The notes under the pieces are model-generated. The model was not told where the DNA came from and ran no database searches. It saw nothing but the letters and a program-made list of their open reading frames with translations. This document shows positions 38,284-46,010 of a DNA stretch of 64,000 bases, piece by piece. Source of the stretch: Arthrobacter sp. efr-133-R2A-120 (GTDB lineage: Bacteria > Actinomycetota > Actinomycetes > Actinomycetales > Micrococcaceae); assembly GCF_030209835.1 (NCBI RefSeq), contig NZ_JARVRF010000002.1:1-64000 (forward strand), read 5' to 3'. The translations under genes and the position numbers were made by a program. The number at the start of each line of letters is the position of its first letter. Position 1 is the first letter of the stretch.

Positions 38284-38532
38284 TCAGGATTCCTGCGGGA
38301 CGATCTCGACGCCGTCGCCGCAGTGCACCAGCGTGCGGCCGCGGCCGCCGTCGAGATTCACCCAGACCACGCTGTGGTCACTCGACACGGCGTCCACCTG
38401 GCCGGGGTTCTCAAACCCCGGCGCGAGCTTGACGCTCACGCGGTCTCCGCGGCGCAACTGCTTCCAATGTTCGGCCGGTACTGCGCGGCGAACGGGGGCC
38501 TCGGGCCACCCCGTCGTCTTCCTCTTGGCCAT
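38284..38532 (-). CDS. Small hypothetical protein
   Basis: An 82-residue basic protein. The N-terminus is KRKTTGWPEAPVRR; the rest has short beta-like stretches (GDRVSVKL, VDAVSSDHSVVWVNLD, RTLVHCGDGVEIV) suggesting a small SH3/KOW-like barrel. The start could be either of two adjacent ATGs (38535 or 38532), with AGGGGA upstream. No family is recognised. It lies 38 bases upstream of the GDPD gene, which has its own promoter. Confidence 0.6.
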   Translation of the reverse strand: MAKRKTTGWPEAPVRRAVPAEHWKQLRRGDRVSVKLAPGFENPGQVDAVSSDHSVVWVNLDGGRGRTLVHCGDGVEIVPQES

Positions 38533-38624
38533 CATGTCCCCTGTGATCGGCATCGAATACGGCACGAGCCTACGGGGAGTAGTTGAACGGCAGTTGGACT
38601 TGAGCTGTGTAATGGGTGAGCGGT

Positions 38625-38690
38625 CCCAACTAACTAGCAATTGTTGTCGTTTAGAGGCCTGAAAACGACATTAAGTGCGAGTCAGTTGGG
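38625..38690. repeat. 66-nt palindromic element, copy A
   Basis: Begins CCCAACTAACTAGCAATTG and ends GCGAGTCAGTTGGG, with inner TTGTTGTCGTTT and AAAACGACA arms. The outer stem is extended by CGGT/ACCG to 38621-38694. It lies 22 bases after the hxlA stop, so it may end that transcript. Same length and ends as copies at 47525 and 59464, but more diverged in the right arm and loop. Confidence 0.85.
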
Positions 38691-38712
38691 ACCGCCCGGC
38701 TGGAAAAGGGCC

Positions 38713-39336
38713 CTAGATGATGGCGGCGCGAAGTTGCTTCGCGGCCAGTGCGGGGTCGTCCGCACCGTAGATGGAACCACCGACGACGGCGACATCCGCT
38801 CCAGCGCGCTGGACCGCTCCGATGGTGGACAGGTTCACGCCGCCAGCCACGGAGAACGGCACGCGGGCTTCCTCACCGGCGCTCAGCAGGACATCCAGGT
38901 TGTAGCCCGGCTTTGCCTGCTCGTCGAGGCCGGCATGGAACTCGATGAACTTGGCACCGAGGGCCCGGGCTTCCTTGGCACGGGTCACTTTGTCAGCCAC
39001 GCCGATCAGGTCCACCACGATGCCCTTGTTGTGGTCCTTGGCTGCCTTGACAGCACCGGCGATGGTGGAGTCATCGGCGCCGCCAAGCACGGAGACGAGG
39101 TCCGCGCCGGCCTTGAATGCGATGTCGGCTTCGAGTTCACCGGCATCCATGGTCTTGAGGTCGGCGAACACGATCTTGTCCGGGTGGGCTTCCTTGATGG
39201 CGGTCACGGCGGACAGGCCTTCGCTTTTCACGAGCGGGGTGCCGAGTTCGATGATGTCCACGTATTCGGCGACCTTGCCGGCGATCTCGAGGGCGGCTTC
39301 GGTGGTGAGGACGTCGATGGCGACTTGCAGCTTCAT
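38713..39336 (-). CDS. hxlA: 3-Hexulose-6-phosphate synthase
   Basis: Aldol condensation of formaldehyde with ribulose-5-phosphate to hexulose-6-phosphate, the fixing step of the RuMP cycle; it serves assimilation or formaldehyde detoxification. A 207-residue OMPDC-fold barrel: KLQVAIDVL at the N-terminus, FADLKTMDAGELEA (catalytic Asp-Lys-x-x-Asp region) near residue 60, and PFSVAGGVN near 155. The ATG at 39336 is preferred to a GTG four codons earlier. It follows hxlB by 54 bases on the same strand, probably as one operon. Confidence 0.94.
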   Translation of the reverse strand: MKLQVAIDVLTTEAALEIAGKVAEYVDIIELGTPLVKSEGLSAVTAIKEAHPDKIVFADLKTMDAGELEADIAFKAGADLVSVLGGADDSTIAGAVKAAKDHNKGIVVDLIGVADKVTRAKEARALGAKFIEFHAGLDEQAKPGYNLDVLLSAGEEARVPFSVAGGVNLSTIGAVQRAGADVAVVGGSIYGADDPALAAKQLRAAII

Positions 39337-39390
39337 GGAGGGAATCACTTTCGTTGTGGGTTGAGGTGTTGTTGCGGTGGAAATCAGGGG

Positions 39391-40044
39391 CTATTCGAGG
39401 TTGGCGTGGCGGAGCCAGAGTTCCTCGGCCGGGGTTGCGTCGTTGTCCCACAGGGTCTGGAAGACTGCTTCGGCAGCGAGGAAGAGCACCTGCTCGAACA
39501 GGCTGCCGGAGTATTGACGCGACAGCGTGGAACCGTGGTCTGTCTTCTGCGCCGCAGGAATGATGACGACGACGTCGGCCAGTTCCGCGAGCGGGGACGT
39601 GGCGTTCGTGGTGTACACGGCGATCCTGGCGCCGGCTTTGGAGGCTGTCTCGGCGGCTCGCACGACGCCGGAGGTCGTCCCGGAGCCCGAGGCGACCAAG
39701 AGGAGGTCGCCCGAGCGGATGGCCGGTGTGGTGGTGTCCCCCGCGATGTGCACGTCGAAGCCGAGGTGCATCAGCCGCATCGCAGCCATCCGCAGGACGA
39801 GGCCGCTGCGGCCGGCTCCTGCAACGAAGATCCGGCCGGTGGCCGAGTTCCCGGCAGTCTGGACTTCCGTGGCCAGGCGGGAGAGCTGCCCGAGGTCGAC
39901 TTCAGCGGCTGTTTCCGCGATCTCGCTGCCCACGAGGGCCAAGCTCAGGTCGACATCCAGGCTTAGGTCGACATCCTGGGCGCCGCTCGCCAGGACGCGA
40001 TCTTGGTCTGATGTGGCCTCGGCGGCCTCTGCGGTGGTAGTCAT
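39391..40044 (-). CDS. hxlB: 6-Phospho-3-hexuloisomerase
   Basis: Isomerises hexulose-6-phosphate to fructose-6-phosphate, the second RuMP step. A SIS domain spans about residues 45-200, with GRIFVAGAGRSGLVLRMAAM and VASGSGTTSGVVRAAE as sugar-phosphate loops and the C-terminal catalytic-type FEQVLFLAAEAVF. The N-terminal ~45 residues are a less conserved extension holding a tandem DVDLSL repeat (about 25-36) encoded by an 18-bp duplication. AGGAGG is well placed before the ATG. It is first gene of the hxlB-hxlA operon and divergent from a LuxR-type regulator. Confidence 0.93.
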   Translation of the reverse strand: MTTTAEAAEATSDQDRVLASGAQDVDLSLDVDLSLALVGSEIAETAAEVDLGQLSRLATEVQTAGNSATGRIFVAGAGRSGLVLRMAAMRLMHLGFDVHIAGDTTTPAIRSGDLLLVASGSGTTSGVVRAAETASKAGARIAVYTTNATSPLAELADVVVIIPAAQKTDHGSTLSRQYSGSLFEQVLFLAAEAVFQTLWDNDATPAEELWLRHANLE

Positions 40045-40071
40045 GCGTTGCCTCCTGCTCAGGTGAATGTT

Positions 40072-40149
40072 CCGTTTGAATCAATCGTTCCGGATTGAAC
40101 GGATAGGAGTAACACTGAGCACGGGCAGTCTTAACTATCCGTTTGGGTA
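40072..40149. promoter_or_regulatory. hxlBA / LuxR-regulator intergenic half-sites
   Basis: The 139-base divergent spacer contains CCGTTTGAATC (40072-40082), GAACGGATAG (40097-40106) and CTATCCGTTT (40135-40144). The last two form an inverted repeat matching at 9 of 10 positions with a 28-base gap. These are candidate operator half-sites for the adjacent regulator. A TAAGGT -10 at 40172-40177 serves the regulator gene. Confidence 0.45.
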
Positions 40150-40171
40150 GTGTGCGCGTGTCCGAAACGGC

Positions 40172-40177
40172 TAAGGT
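40172..40177 (+). promoter_or_regulatory. Leaderless-type -10 box of the LuxR regulator
   Basis: TAAGGT followed by GGCGGA and the ATG at 40184; six-base spacing. Confidence 0.55.
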
Positions 40178-40183
40178 GGCGGA

Positions 40184-41458
40184 ATGACTTCAAGCACATG
40201 GACATTGCTGGAGGCCGTGGCCGAGCTGGCCAACGCTCCGCTCACGAGCATCGCCGAACGGCTCCGTGAAGCAACCCTTCCGTACGTGGGCAGCAGCGCG
40301 CTGGTCATTTTCACCGAGGATTGCACGGGCCGGCCCCAGAAGAAGGCGGGGGCAGAGGGGATCATCAGCCGCGTCTCCATTCCGGAGCTTGATCAATTGC
40401 GGGCCCGGGTCAAGGAAAGCGAGGCGTGGCAAGGTGAAGCGACCATCGCCGGCGAGCAGCGGCCCGTTCTCGCTTTGACGTCCGAGACCAACGCACTGCT
40501 GACCCTCACCGTGCCGGTCCTGCCCGAAGAACCGTTGGAGCGCGAGTCGGCGCTGCGGATGCTTGACTACCTCTGGCAGCTGACAGCCCGGCGCATCCAG
40601 GAGAAGGTGGCGGACGCGCCGCCGTCGTACCTCTTGGAATCCCGCGCTGCGTCAGCCGAGCGGCTCCGTGTCACGGCCGAACTCGTGGACAGGCATTCCA
40701 CCACCCTGGAGACACTTTTGGCGGCGTTGCGATCGAGCGCCCTCGACGACGCGACTGCCAGAAAAACCGTCACGGACCTGGCCGCTACCTCGCTGGTCAA
40801 TCTTCGGACGCTCAGCGACCGAACAACGGACCTCGTCGAAGAGCCGGTGGCCAAGGCCTTCGAACGGCTGCGGGAGGACTTGCGACCGCTCATGCATTTC
40901 AGTGGACTCGATATCCAGTTCATCGAGCCACCGGTCAACGGCCGCGCACTGCCCGGCGAAGTGGCCCACGCCGCCCGGGCGATCGTGCGGGGGCTGGTGC
41001 TTGCCATCGTTGAGCAGCCCGAGGTCCGCCGGGTGCGTGTGCAGTGGGATTGCGACGGAGTGAACCTCCTCGTCAACGTTCGCGACGACGGCCTTGGCGA
41101 ACTGACGGCGGATTCGCCCAACATTTCCCGGCTCAACAGCAGGGTGTCGGCGCTCGATGGTCGCATGAACATCGAGGTCATGGCCGGCTGGGGGGCTGAC
41201 GTGCAAGTGGTCCTGCCGCTGGATCCCCCGACGGCTCCCGTGGGCGACATCGGGGGATGGGGCTTGGCGGAACGCGAAATCGAAGTCCTCCAGCTGCTCG
41301 CTGCCGGCCAGCGCAACAGGAGCATCTCGGCCAAGCTGCACATCAGCGAAAACACGGTTAAATTCCATGTTAGGAATATCTTCAGGAAGCTCGGCGTGGG
41401 CTCACGAACCGAAGCCATTGCCTTGGCGCACAGCCACGGACTGCGGGCGCCGAACTAG
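40184..41458 (+). CDS. LuxR-family regulator with sensor/ATPase-like core
   Basis: A 424-residue soluble regulator. Residues ~1-125 look like a GAF/PAS-type sensing domain; ~140-230 are helical, resembling a histidine-kinase dimerisation region but with no clear phospho-acceptor box; ~240-345 resemble a degenerate HATPase domain, with NVRDDGLGEL as a possible G1 box. Residues ~360-420 are a LuxR/NarL HTH (AEREIEVLQLLAAGQ, then ISENTVKFHVRNIF). It combines kinase-like and DNA-binding parts in one chain. Being divergent from hxlBA, it probably controls RuMP gene expression in response to formaldehyde or a metabolite. ATPase or kinase activity is uncertain. Confidence 0.85.
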   Translation: MTSSTWTLLEAVAELANAPLTSIAERLREATLPYVGSSALVIFTEDCTGRPQKKAGAEGIISRVSIPELDQLRARVKESEAWQGEATIAGEQRPVLALTSETNALLTLTVPVLPEEPLERESALRMLDYLWQLTARRIQEKVADAPPSYLLESRAASAERLRVTAELVDRHSTTLETLLAALRSSALDDATARKTVTDLAATSLVNLRTLSDRTTDLVEEPVAKAFERLREDLRPLMHFSGLDIQFIEPPVNGRALPGEVAHAARAIVRGLVLAIVEQPEVRRVRVQWDCDGVNLLVNVRDDGLGELTADSPNISRLNSRVSALDGRMNIEVMAGWGADVQVVLPLDPPTAPVGDIGGWGLAEREIEVLQLLAAGQRNRSISAKLHISENTVKFHVRNIFRKLGVGSRTEAIALAHSHGLRAPN

Positions 41459-41487
41459 CCGTGCACGGCGGCCCGGTGCGGGGCTCC

Positions 41488-42297
41488 CTAAACCCGCAGG
41501 GAAGCGAGCTTTGCCTCGAGGATCTGGGCCACGCCGTCGTCGTCGAAATGGGGCGCCTGCTGGCCGGCTGCGCTGATCGCCTCCGGATGGCCGCTGGCCA
41601 TCGCATAACCGTCGCCCGCCCAGCGCAGCATCTCGACGTCGTTGGGCATGTCGCCGAAAGCCACCACATCGGCGGCGTCGATGCCCCGGGATGCCGCATA
41701 TTCGGCGAGTGTGACGGCTTTGTTGATACCGGGCGCCGACATTTCCAGGAGTGCGGTCCGCGGCGCCGAGTGGGTGGTCTCCACGAGATGCGCGACGGCG
41801 GGCTGCACCTTTGCGAGGAAATCATCCGGAGTGCCGCTGCGGGTCACGGCAAGGAACTTCACCACGGCGTCGTCCGCGGTCAGCGTTTCGTCCAGCCAAG
41901 CGGGAGTGAACTCGGCCAGGAGCTCGCTGGTCTCGTTCTCGATGAACCCGGGTTCGAGATGGAATCCGGTAAGGGTTTCGGCCGCGAACAGGGCGTCGGG
42001 CCTGAGCTGTTTGATGATCCGGCGGGCCTCAAGCACAGACTCGATGCTCAAGGCATTCGCCGAAATCAGCTTGTCAGCTTCAAGATCCCACACCACTGCC
42101 CCATTGGAGCAAATAACGATGCCGCTGTGGCCGATCTGCTCGCGGAGGGGGTAGAGCCAGCGCGGCGGCCGCCCGGTTACGAACACCACCTCAATGCCCG
42201 CGTCACGGCAGGCATGGAAAGCGCGGATGGTGCGGCTGCTGATCTTGCCGTCATGTCCAAGGATGGTGCCGTCAATGTCACTTGCTACGAGCCGCAT
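41488..42297 (-). CDS. HAD-superfamily hydrolase (Cof type)
   Basis: A 269-residue HAD-IIB phosphatase. Motif I ASDIDGTILGHDG is at the N-terminus, VVFVTGRPPRW follows as motif II, and GDMPNDVEMLRWAG is motif IV. The cap region is of the Cof type. Substrate is unknown; sugar phosphates or FMN-like esters are typical. TAGACT ends 6 bases before the ATG. It is convergent with the LuxR gene. Confidence 0.9.
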   Translation of the reverse strand: MRLVASDIDGTILGHDGKISSRTIRAFHACRDAGIEVVFVTGRPPRWLYPLREQIGHSGIVICSNGAVVWDLEADKLISANALSIESVLEARRIIKQLRPDALFAAETLTGFHLEPGFIENETSELLAEFTPAWLDETLTADDAVVKFLAVTRSGTPDDFLAKVQPAVAHLVETTHSAPRTALLEMSAPGINKAVTLAEYAASRGIDAADVVAFGDMPNDVEMLRWAGDGYAMASGHPEAISAAGQQAPHFDDDGVAQILEAKLASLRV

Positions 42298-42303
42298 TAT
42301 GTC

Positions 42304-42309
42304 AGTCTA
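42304..42309 (-). promoter_or_regulatory. Leaderless-type -10 box of the HAD gene
   Basis: TAGACT on the minus strand, then GACATA and the ATG at 42297; six-base spacing and no Shine-Dalgarno. Confidence 0.55.
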
Positions 42310-42340
42310 CGTGGGGGCGGCATCGGATTCGCCGCCGAGG

Positions 42341-42865
42341 CTAACGCTGTTCGAAATGGCCCGTGATGACGGCCCGGCCCAGCGTGTGGGCTGCCAGCTT
42401 GCGGACGAGCGCTTCCGTGGAGGCACCGGCGTCGAGGCCCAGTTCTTCGACGTCGACCGCGTGCACGGCCACGATGTACCGGTGCGGACCGTGCCCGGGC
42501 GGAGGCGCGGCACCCAAGTAACCGGGGAACCCGGCGTCGTTCTTGAGTTGAACCGCTCCGGCCGGCAAGTGCGCACCACCCGGAACGCCGGCACCGGCAG
42601 GCAACGAGTTCGTAGTGGCGGGGATGTTGACCACTGCCCAGTGCCAGTAGCCGCCCGCCCTCGGAGCATCGGGGTCGAAGACGGTGACGACGTAACCCTT
42701 GGTGCCCTCGGGGGCTCCGTTCCAGCTCAATTGCGGGGATTCGTCTTTGCCGCCTGCCACGCCGAAGCGCTTGCTGGTCTGGGCCGGGCTGAGCGCGTCA
42801 CCGTCCTTCAGCGAGCCACTGGTGACATCGAAGGAGGGGACACGTGGGAGGTCGGCGTAACTCAT
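42341..42865 (-). CDS. YbhB/YbcL family Raf kinase inhibitor-like protein
   Basis: A 174-residue PEBP-fold protein. Ligand-site elements are seen in SPQLSWNGAPEGTKGYVVTVFDPDAP and HWAVVNIPA, and GPHRYIVAVHAVD near residue 130. Bacterial members are of unclear function. The start overlaps the upstream PfkB kinase stop by 4 bases, indicating coupling. Confidence 0.92.
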   Translation of the reverse strand: MSYADLPRVPSFDVTSGSLKDGDALSPAQTSKRFGVAGGKDESPQLSWNGAPEGTKGYVVTVFDPDAPRAGGYWHWAVVNIPATTNSLPAGAGVPGGAHLPAGAVQLKNDAGFPGYLGAAPPPGHGPHRYIVAVHAVDVEELGLDAGASTEALVRKLAAHTLGRAVITGHFEQR

Positions 42866-43830
42866 GACTGCCTTTCGACACTTGCACCGGACTCCGGGAC
42901 GCCCAGGGCGTTAAGTTCCGCGCGGGTCGGCGGGTTCGCGCCTGGCCGGGAGACCGTGATCGCCGCGGCGCGCGCCGCATGGTTGAGGATTCCTTCGAGC
43001 ACTTCGGCGGGCATGGCATGCAGCTCGTCGCGGTTCTGGGCCCCCGCCAGCCCGTGGTCAACGATCCCCGAGAGGAGCGCGGCCATGAAGGAATCGCCCG
43101 CGCCCACCGTATCCGCCACCTCTACCTTTGGTGCGTCCACCTGGGCCTCGCCCGCGGCGGTGACGCCCCAAGGGCCGGCCGCGCCTCGCGTGACCACCAC
43201 GACGGCGGGTCCCCCGCTGCCGCCCAGGCCCAGCCAGCGTCTGGCCGATTCCAAGACATCGACGCCGGGATAGAGCCACTCAAGGTCCTCGTCGGATGCC
43301 TTGACCACGTCGGCAAGCGCCACGAAACGCTCCACCTGAGCCCGCGCAAATTCTCGATCCTTGATGATGCTGGGCCGGCAGTTGGGATCGAAGCTCACAG
43401 TCGCGTTCGGATGGGCATGCTCGACGGCGGCAAGGACCTCAGCCGCGCCCGGCTCCAACATGGTGGCAATCGAGCCCGTGTGCAGGAGCGATGTCCCCTG
43501 AAGCATGAAAGGCAAGCGCGCGGCGAGGCCGGGAAGCTCCCAGGCGAGGTCGAAGGTGTAGCTGGCAGCGCCGTCGTCGTCGATCAAAGCGGTGGCCACG
43601 CTCGTGGGACTCTCATCCGGCGGCAGCGGGACCATGACGGAACTGGAGCGCAGATGGGCAGCGATCGATTCCCCGTAGGCGTCCTTGCCGAAGCGGCCAA
43701 TGAACTGGACCGCGTGGTCCAGTCTGGCCAGACCCACGGCAACGTTGAGCGGACTGCCGCCCACGTGGGCGTCGATTCCCGAGGAACGCTGGACGACATC
43801 AACCAGCGCTTCACCTATGACTGTCAGCAT
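42862..43830 (-). CDS. PfkB-family carbohydrate kinase
   Basis: A 322-residue ribokinase/fructokinase-type enzyme. The N-terminal substrate signature GGSPLNVAVGLARL (about 25-38) and C-terminal ATP/catalytic signature DTVGAGDSFMAALLSG (about 240) are intact; the Asp in GAGDS is the base. Fructokinase is the closest impression, but ribose, adenosine or other sugars cannot be excluded. CAGAGT ends 6 bases before the ATG. It forms a two-gene unit with the YbhB-like gene; no sugar transporter is adjacent. Confidence 0.88.
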   Translation of the reverse strand: MLTVIGEALVDVVQRSSGIDAHVGGSPLNVAVGLARLDHAVQFIGRFGKDAYGESIAAHLRSSSVMVPLPPDESPTSVATALIDDDGAASYTFDLAWELPGLAARLPFMLQGTSLLHTGSIATMLEPGAAEVLAAVEHAHPNATVSFDPNCRPSIIKDREFARAQVERFVALADVVKASDEDLEWLYPGVDVLESARRWLGLGGSGGPAVVVVTRGAAGPWGVTAAGEAQVDAPKVEVADTVGAGDSFMAALLSGIVDHGLAGAQNRDELHAMPAEVLEGILNHAARAAAITVSRPGANPPTRAELNALGVPESGASVERQS

Positions 43831-43899
43831 GGGACAACTCTGCCACGCGGATGTGGTGCGCGTCTCTCGATGACAGCTGGTGACTTTGCCTGCAAACCG

Positions 43900-44712
43900 T
43901 CACCCCAGCAGTCGCTGCACCAACTCCCGGCACTTCTTGTACGCGACCGCCCTGGGGTCGATCAGGTCGTAGTGGTCGCCGGGCACCTTGAGGAACTGGG
44001 CCGCGCCCCCGGAAGCGGTGGCTGCGGCAACGTAGGCCTCGGACTGGCTGCAAGGGACATCCTCGTCCGATGCAGCGTGGACTGCGAAGACCGGAACGGG
44101 GATAGGCAGGGACCTCATGGGGTCCGCATAGATATGCCGTTTGGGGTATCTCACCGAGTCGCCACCCATGAGGTTGTCGACCGCGCCGTTGCTCAGGTTG
44201 AGCCGCTCGGCGTCAGCCAAATTCAGCAGACCAGATTGGCTCACGACGCCGGTCAGCCGCACTGCCGCGCCGTTTTCATGCCGATGGAGCTGCCGGTCGG
44301 CGTCCGGGGCGCCGATCTTGGAGAGCTTTTCCCGTCCGGCTGCCCAGACCGCGAGATGGCCGCCCGCGGAGTGTCCCAGCGCCACCACTTTGTTCAGATT
44401 GAGTTCATGCTTGCCGGCAATCTCGCCCAGGTGGTCGATCCCATCGAGGACATCTTCGAACGTATGCGGCCAGCCGCCTCCGTTTCCTGCCCTCCGGTAC
44501 TCGAGGTTCCAGGCGGCTATTCCATGCGCAGCAAGGTCCCGGGCAATCGGCTCACCGAGTTCCGCGCCGTACTGGGAGCGCCAATAGCCTCCATGGATCA
44601 CCACCACCACTCCGTCGGGTCTGCTGCGGTGTGGCTGCAGCGAATTGTCTGGTACGAACAGCTCGCCCCATTGGCTGGAGTGCTGGCCGTAGTAGTACTT
44701 GTGCCGCTTCAT
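43900..44712 (-). CDS. Alpha/beta hydrolase (kynurenine formamidase-like)
   Basis: A 270-residue hydrolase. HGGYWR near residue 40 forms the oxyanion hole and GHSAGG near 113 the nucleophile elbow; a Asp and the C-terminal DHYDLIDP His complete the triad. The sequence style (HGGYW plus GHSAGGHLA) is that of arylformamidases and related esterases. No tryptophan catabolic genes are near. AAAGGAGGACACG gives a strong ribosome site. Confidence 0.87.
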   Translation of the reverse strand: MKRHKYYYGQHSSQWGELFVPDNSLQPHRSRPDGVVVVIHGGYWRSQYGAELGEPIARDLAAHGIAAWNLEYRRAGNGGGWPHTFEDVLDGIDHLGEIAGKHELNLNKVVALGHSAGGHLAVWAAGREKLSKIGAPDADRQLHRHENGAAVRLTGVVSQSGLLNLADAERLNLSNGAVDNLMGGDSVRYPKRHIYADPMRSLPIPVPVFAVHAASDEDVPCSQSEAYVAAATASGGAAQFLKVPGDHYDLIDPRAVAYKKCRELVQRLLG

Positions 44713-44888
44713 CGTGTCCTCCTTTGTGCCGAGCCTATCGCGGAGGAGCGCCGCGGAGCGGGAGCAATGGTTTGAGGATCAACGCGGAGCCTTCCTCAAG
44801 GCACTGCCCGAGCGTACCCTCCTGCTTCCAGGTGGCGCACCGGTAGCACCAGAGGCTCCTGCTCCGCTTCACTGTCGGCCCTCCACCG

Positions 44889-44894
44889 TAAGCT
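44889..44894 (+). promoter_or_regulatory. Leaderless-type -10 box of the RelA/SpoT synthetase gene
   Basis: TAAGCT, then GGAGGC, then the ATG at 44901. The GGAGG touches the start codon and is too close to serve as a normal ribosome site, favouring leaderless initiation. Confidence 0.55.
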
Positions 44895-44900
44895 GGAGGC

Positions 44901-46004
44901 ATGGCTAGCAATTGGGACAGCTTGGATCCTCAGCTGCGCGAATCAGTACAGGCGAATGTGGAGCTCTACGAACGGGTCCGGCCTGCCCTGAAACTCGTTA
45001 CCCGCGACGTCCTGTTGACCCTGCGGGACATGCTCAAGAACAGCGAGTCCGTGCCGCTCTTCGTCACGGGACGCACCAAGACGGTCGAGTCTTTCCGGGA
45101 GAAGATTTCCCGTACCGAGGTGCCCTTGGAGGGCGGCCCGCGGGTGCTGAAGTTCCCGGACCCGTTCCGGACCCTGAACGACATGGTGGGGCTGCGCGTC
45201 ATCACCAAGCTTCCGGCCGAGAACGCCGCGGTTGCCAACTTGATCAAGCGCCAGCGCCAACTTTTCGATTGCCGCGGCGACCTTGAGAAGGACATCGGCT
45301 CCATAGAGTCCGGCACCTACGGATATTCGAGCCGCCACCTTATCCTCCGCACCATCCAGAACGAGTCCGTGAAGGCCTACCAGCAAGTCTTCAATCCGGA
45401 CATCCCCCCGAATGGCAGCTACTTCTTCGAGTGCCAGATCCGCACGGTTTTCGCGCACGCCTGGAGCGAGATCGAACACGACATCCGCTTCAAGGCCGAG
45501 GATCCGCGCGCATGGACGCCGCATTTCGACCGCCAGTTCACCGCCACAGCGGCAATGCTCGAAACCGTGGAGAGCGCCTTTGCCGACCTCCACGAACGCT
45601 ACGAGGAAGTCCGCGGTTACTGGGATCTCGACGGTGAAGGTTCCATGCCCCTCACGCCCAATCGTGTGCGTGACGTTTGGCGGACGCTGCTTCCGCACGT
45701 TGACCGTAAAGTTGATGACGACTGGGGTTGGGCCGCGGAGCTCCTTGCGGCCCACGGACTGAACAAGACCGTGGAACTCGCCGGACTCCTCAGTGCCAAC
45801 CGGATCACCGAGGTCCGCAAGGCCCTGGACCACCGTTACTCCCCTGGACCGGACCGCCTCCTGGATGACCTCCTGCTGTGGCAGTACGGCACTGAACACA
45901 TCGACCTCACCGCCGAGGCGCCCGACGTCGTCCCCCACCCCCGGCGGGACAGCCTCCAGCGGCGCCTCAAACAGATTGAGCGGTACCGCCTGACCAACAG
46001 CTAA
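44901..46004 (+). CDS. Stand-alone RelA/SpoT-domain (p)ppGpp synthetase-like protein
   Basis: A 367-residue protein with a RelA/SpoT synthetase domain at ~30-240 and no HD hydrolase, TGS or ACT domain. Synthetase motifs are present: RTKTVESFREKI, LNDMVGLRVIT, GTYGYSSRHLIL, and ECQIRTVFAHAWSEIEHDI. A ~130-residue helical C-terminal extension makes it longer than RelP/RelQ (~210-260). Expected product is (p)ppGpp or pGpp; toxic variants of this fold that make ppApp or pyrophosphorylate tRNA are also known and cannot be excluded. It is followed after 6 bases by SulP, suggesting co-transcription. Confidence 0.87.
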   Translation: MASNWDSLDPQLRESVQANVELYERVRPALKLVTRDVLLTLRDMLKNSESVPLFVTGRTKTVESFREKISRTEVPLEGGPRVLKFPDPFRTLNDMVGLRVITKLPAENAAVANLIKRQRQLFDCRGDLEKDIGSIESGTYGYSSRHLILRTIQNESVKAYQQVFNPDIPPNGSYFFECQIRTVFAHAWSEIEHDIRFKAEDPRAWTPHFDRQFTATAAMLETVESAFADLHERYEEVRGYWDLDGEGSMPLTPNRVRDVWRTLLPHVDRKVDDDWGWAAELLAAHGLNKTVELAGLLSANRITEVRKALDHRYSPGPDRLLDDLLLWQYGTEHIDLTAEAPDVVPHPRRDSLQRRLKQIERYRLTNS

Positions 46005-46010
46005 GGACCC

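Noticed and set aside
44713..44888. Possible small gene or fragment in the spacer upstream of the RelA/SpoT gene
   Set aside because: A ~70-codon plus-strand frame exists but has no start site support, no family resemblance, and would overlap both neighbours.
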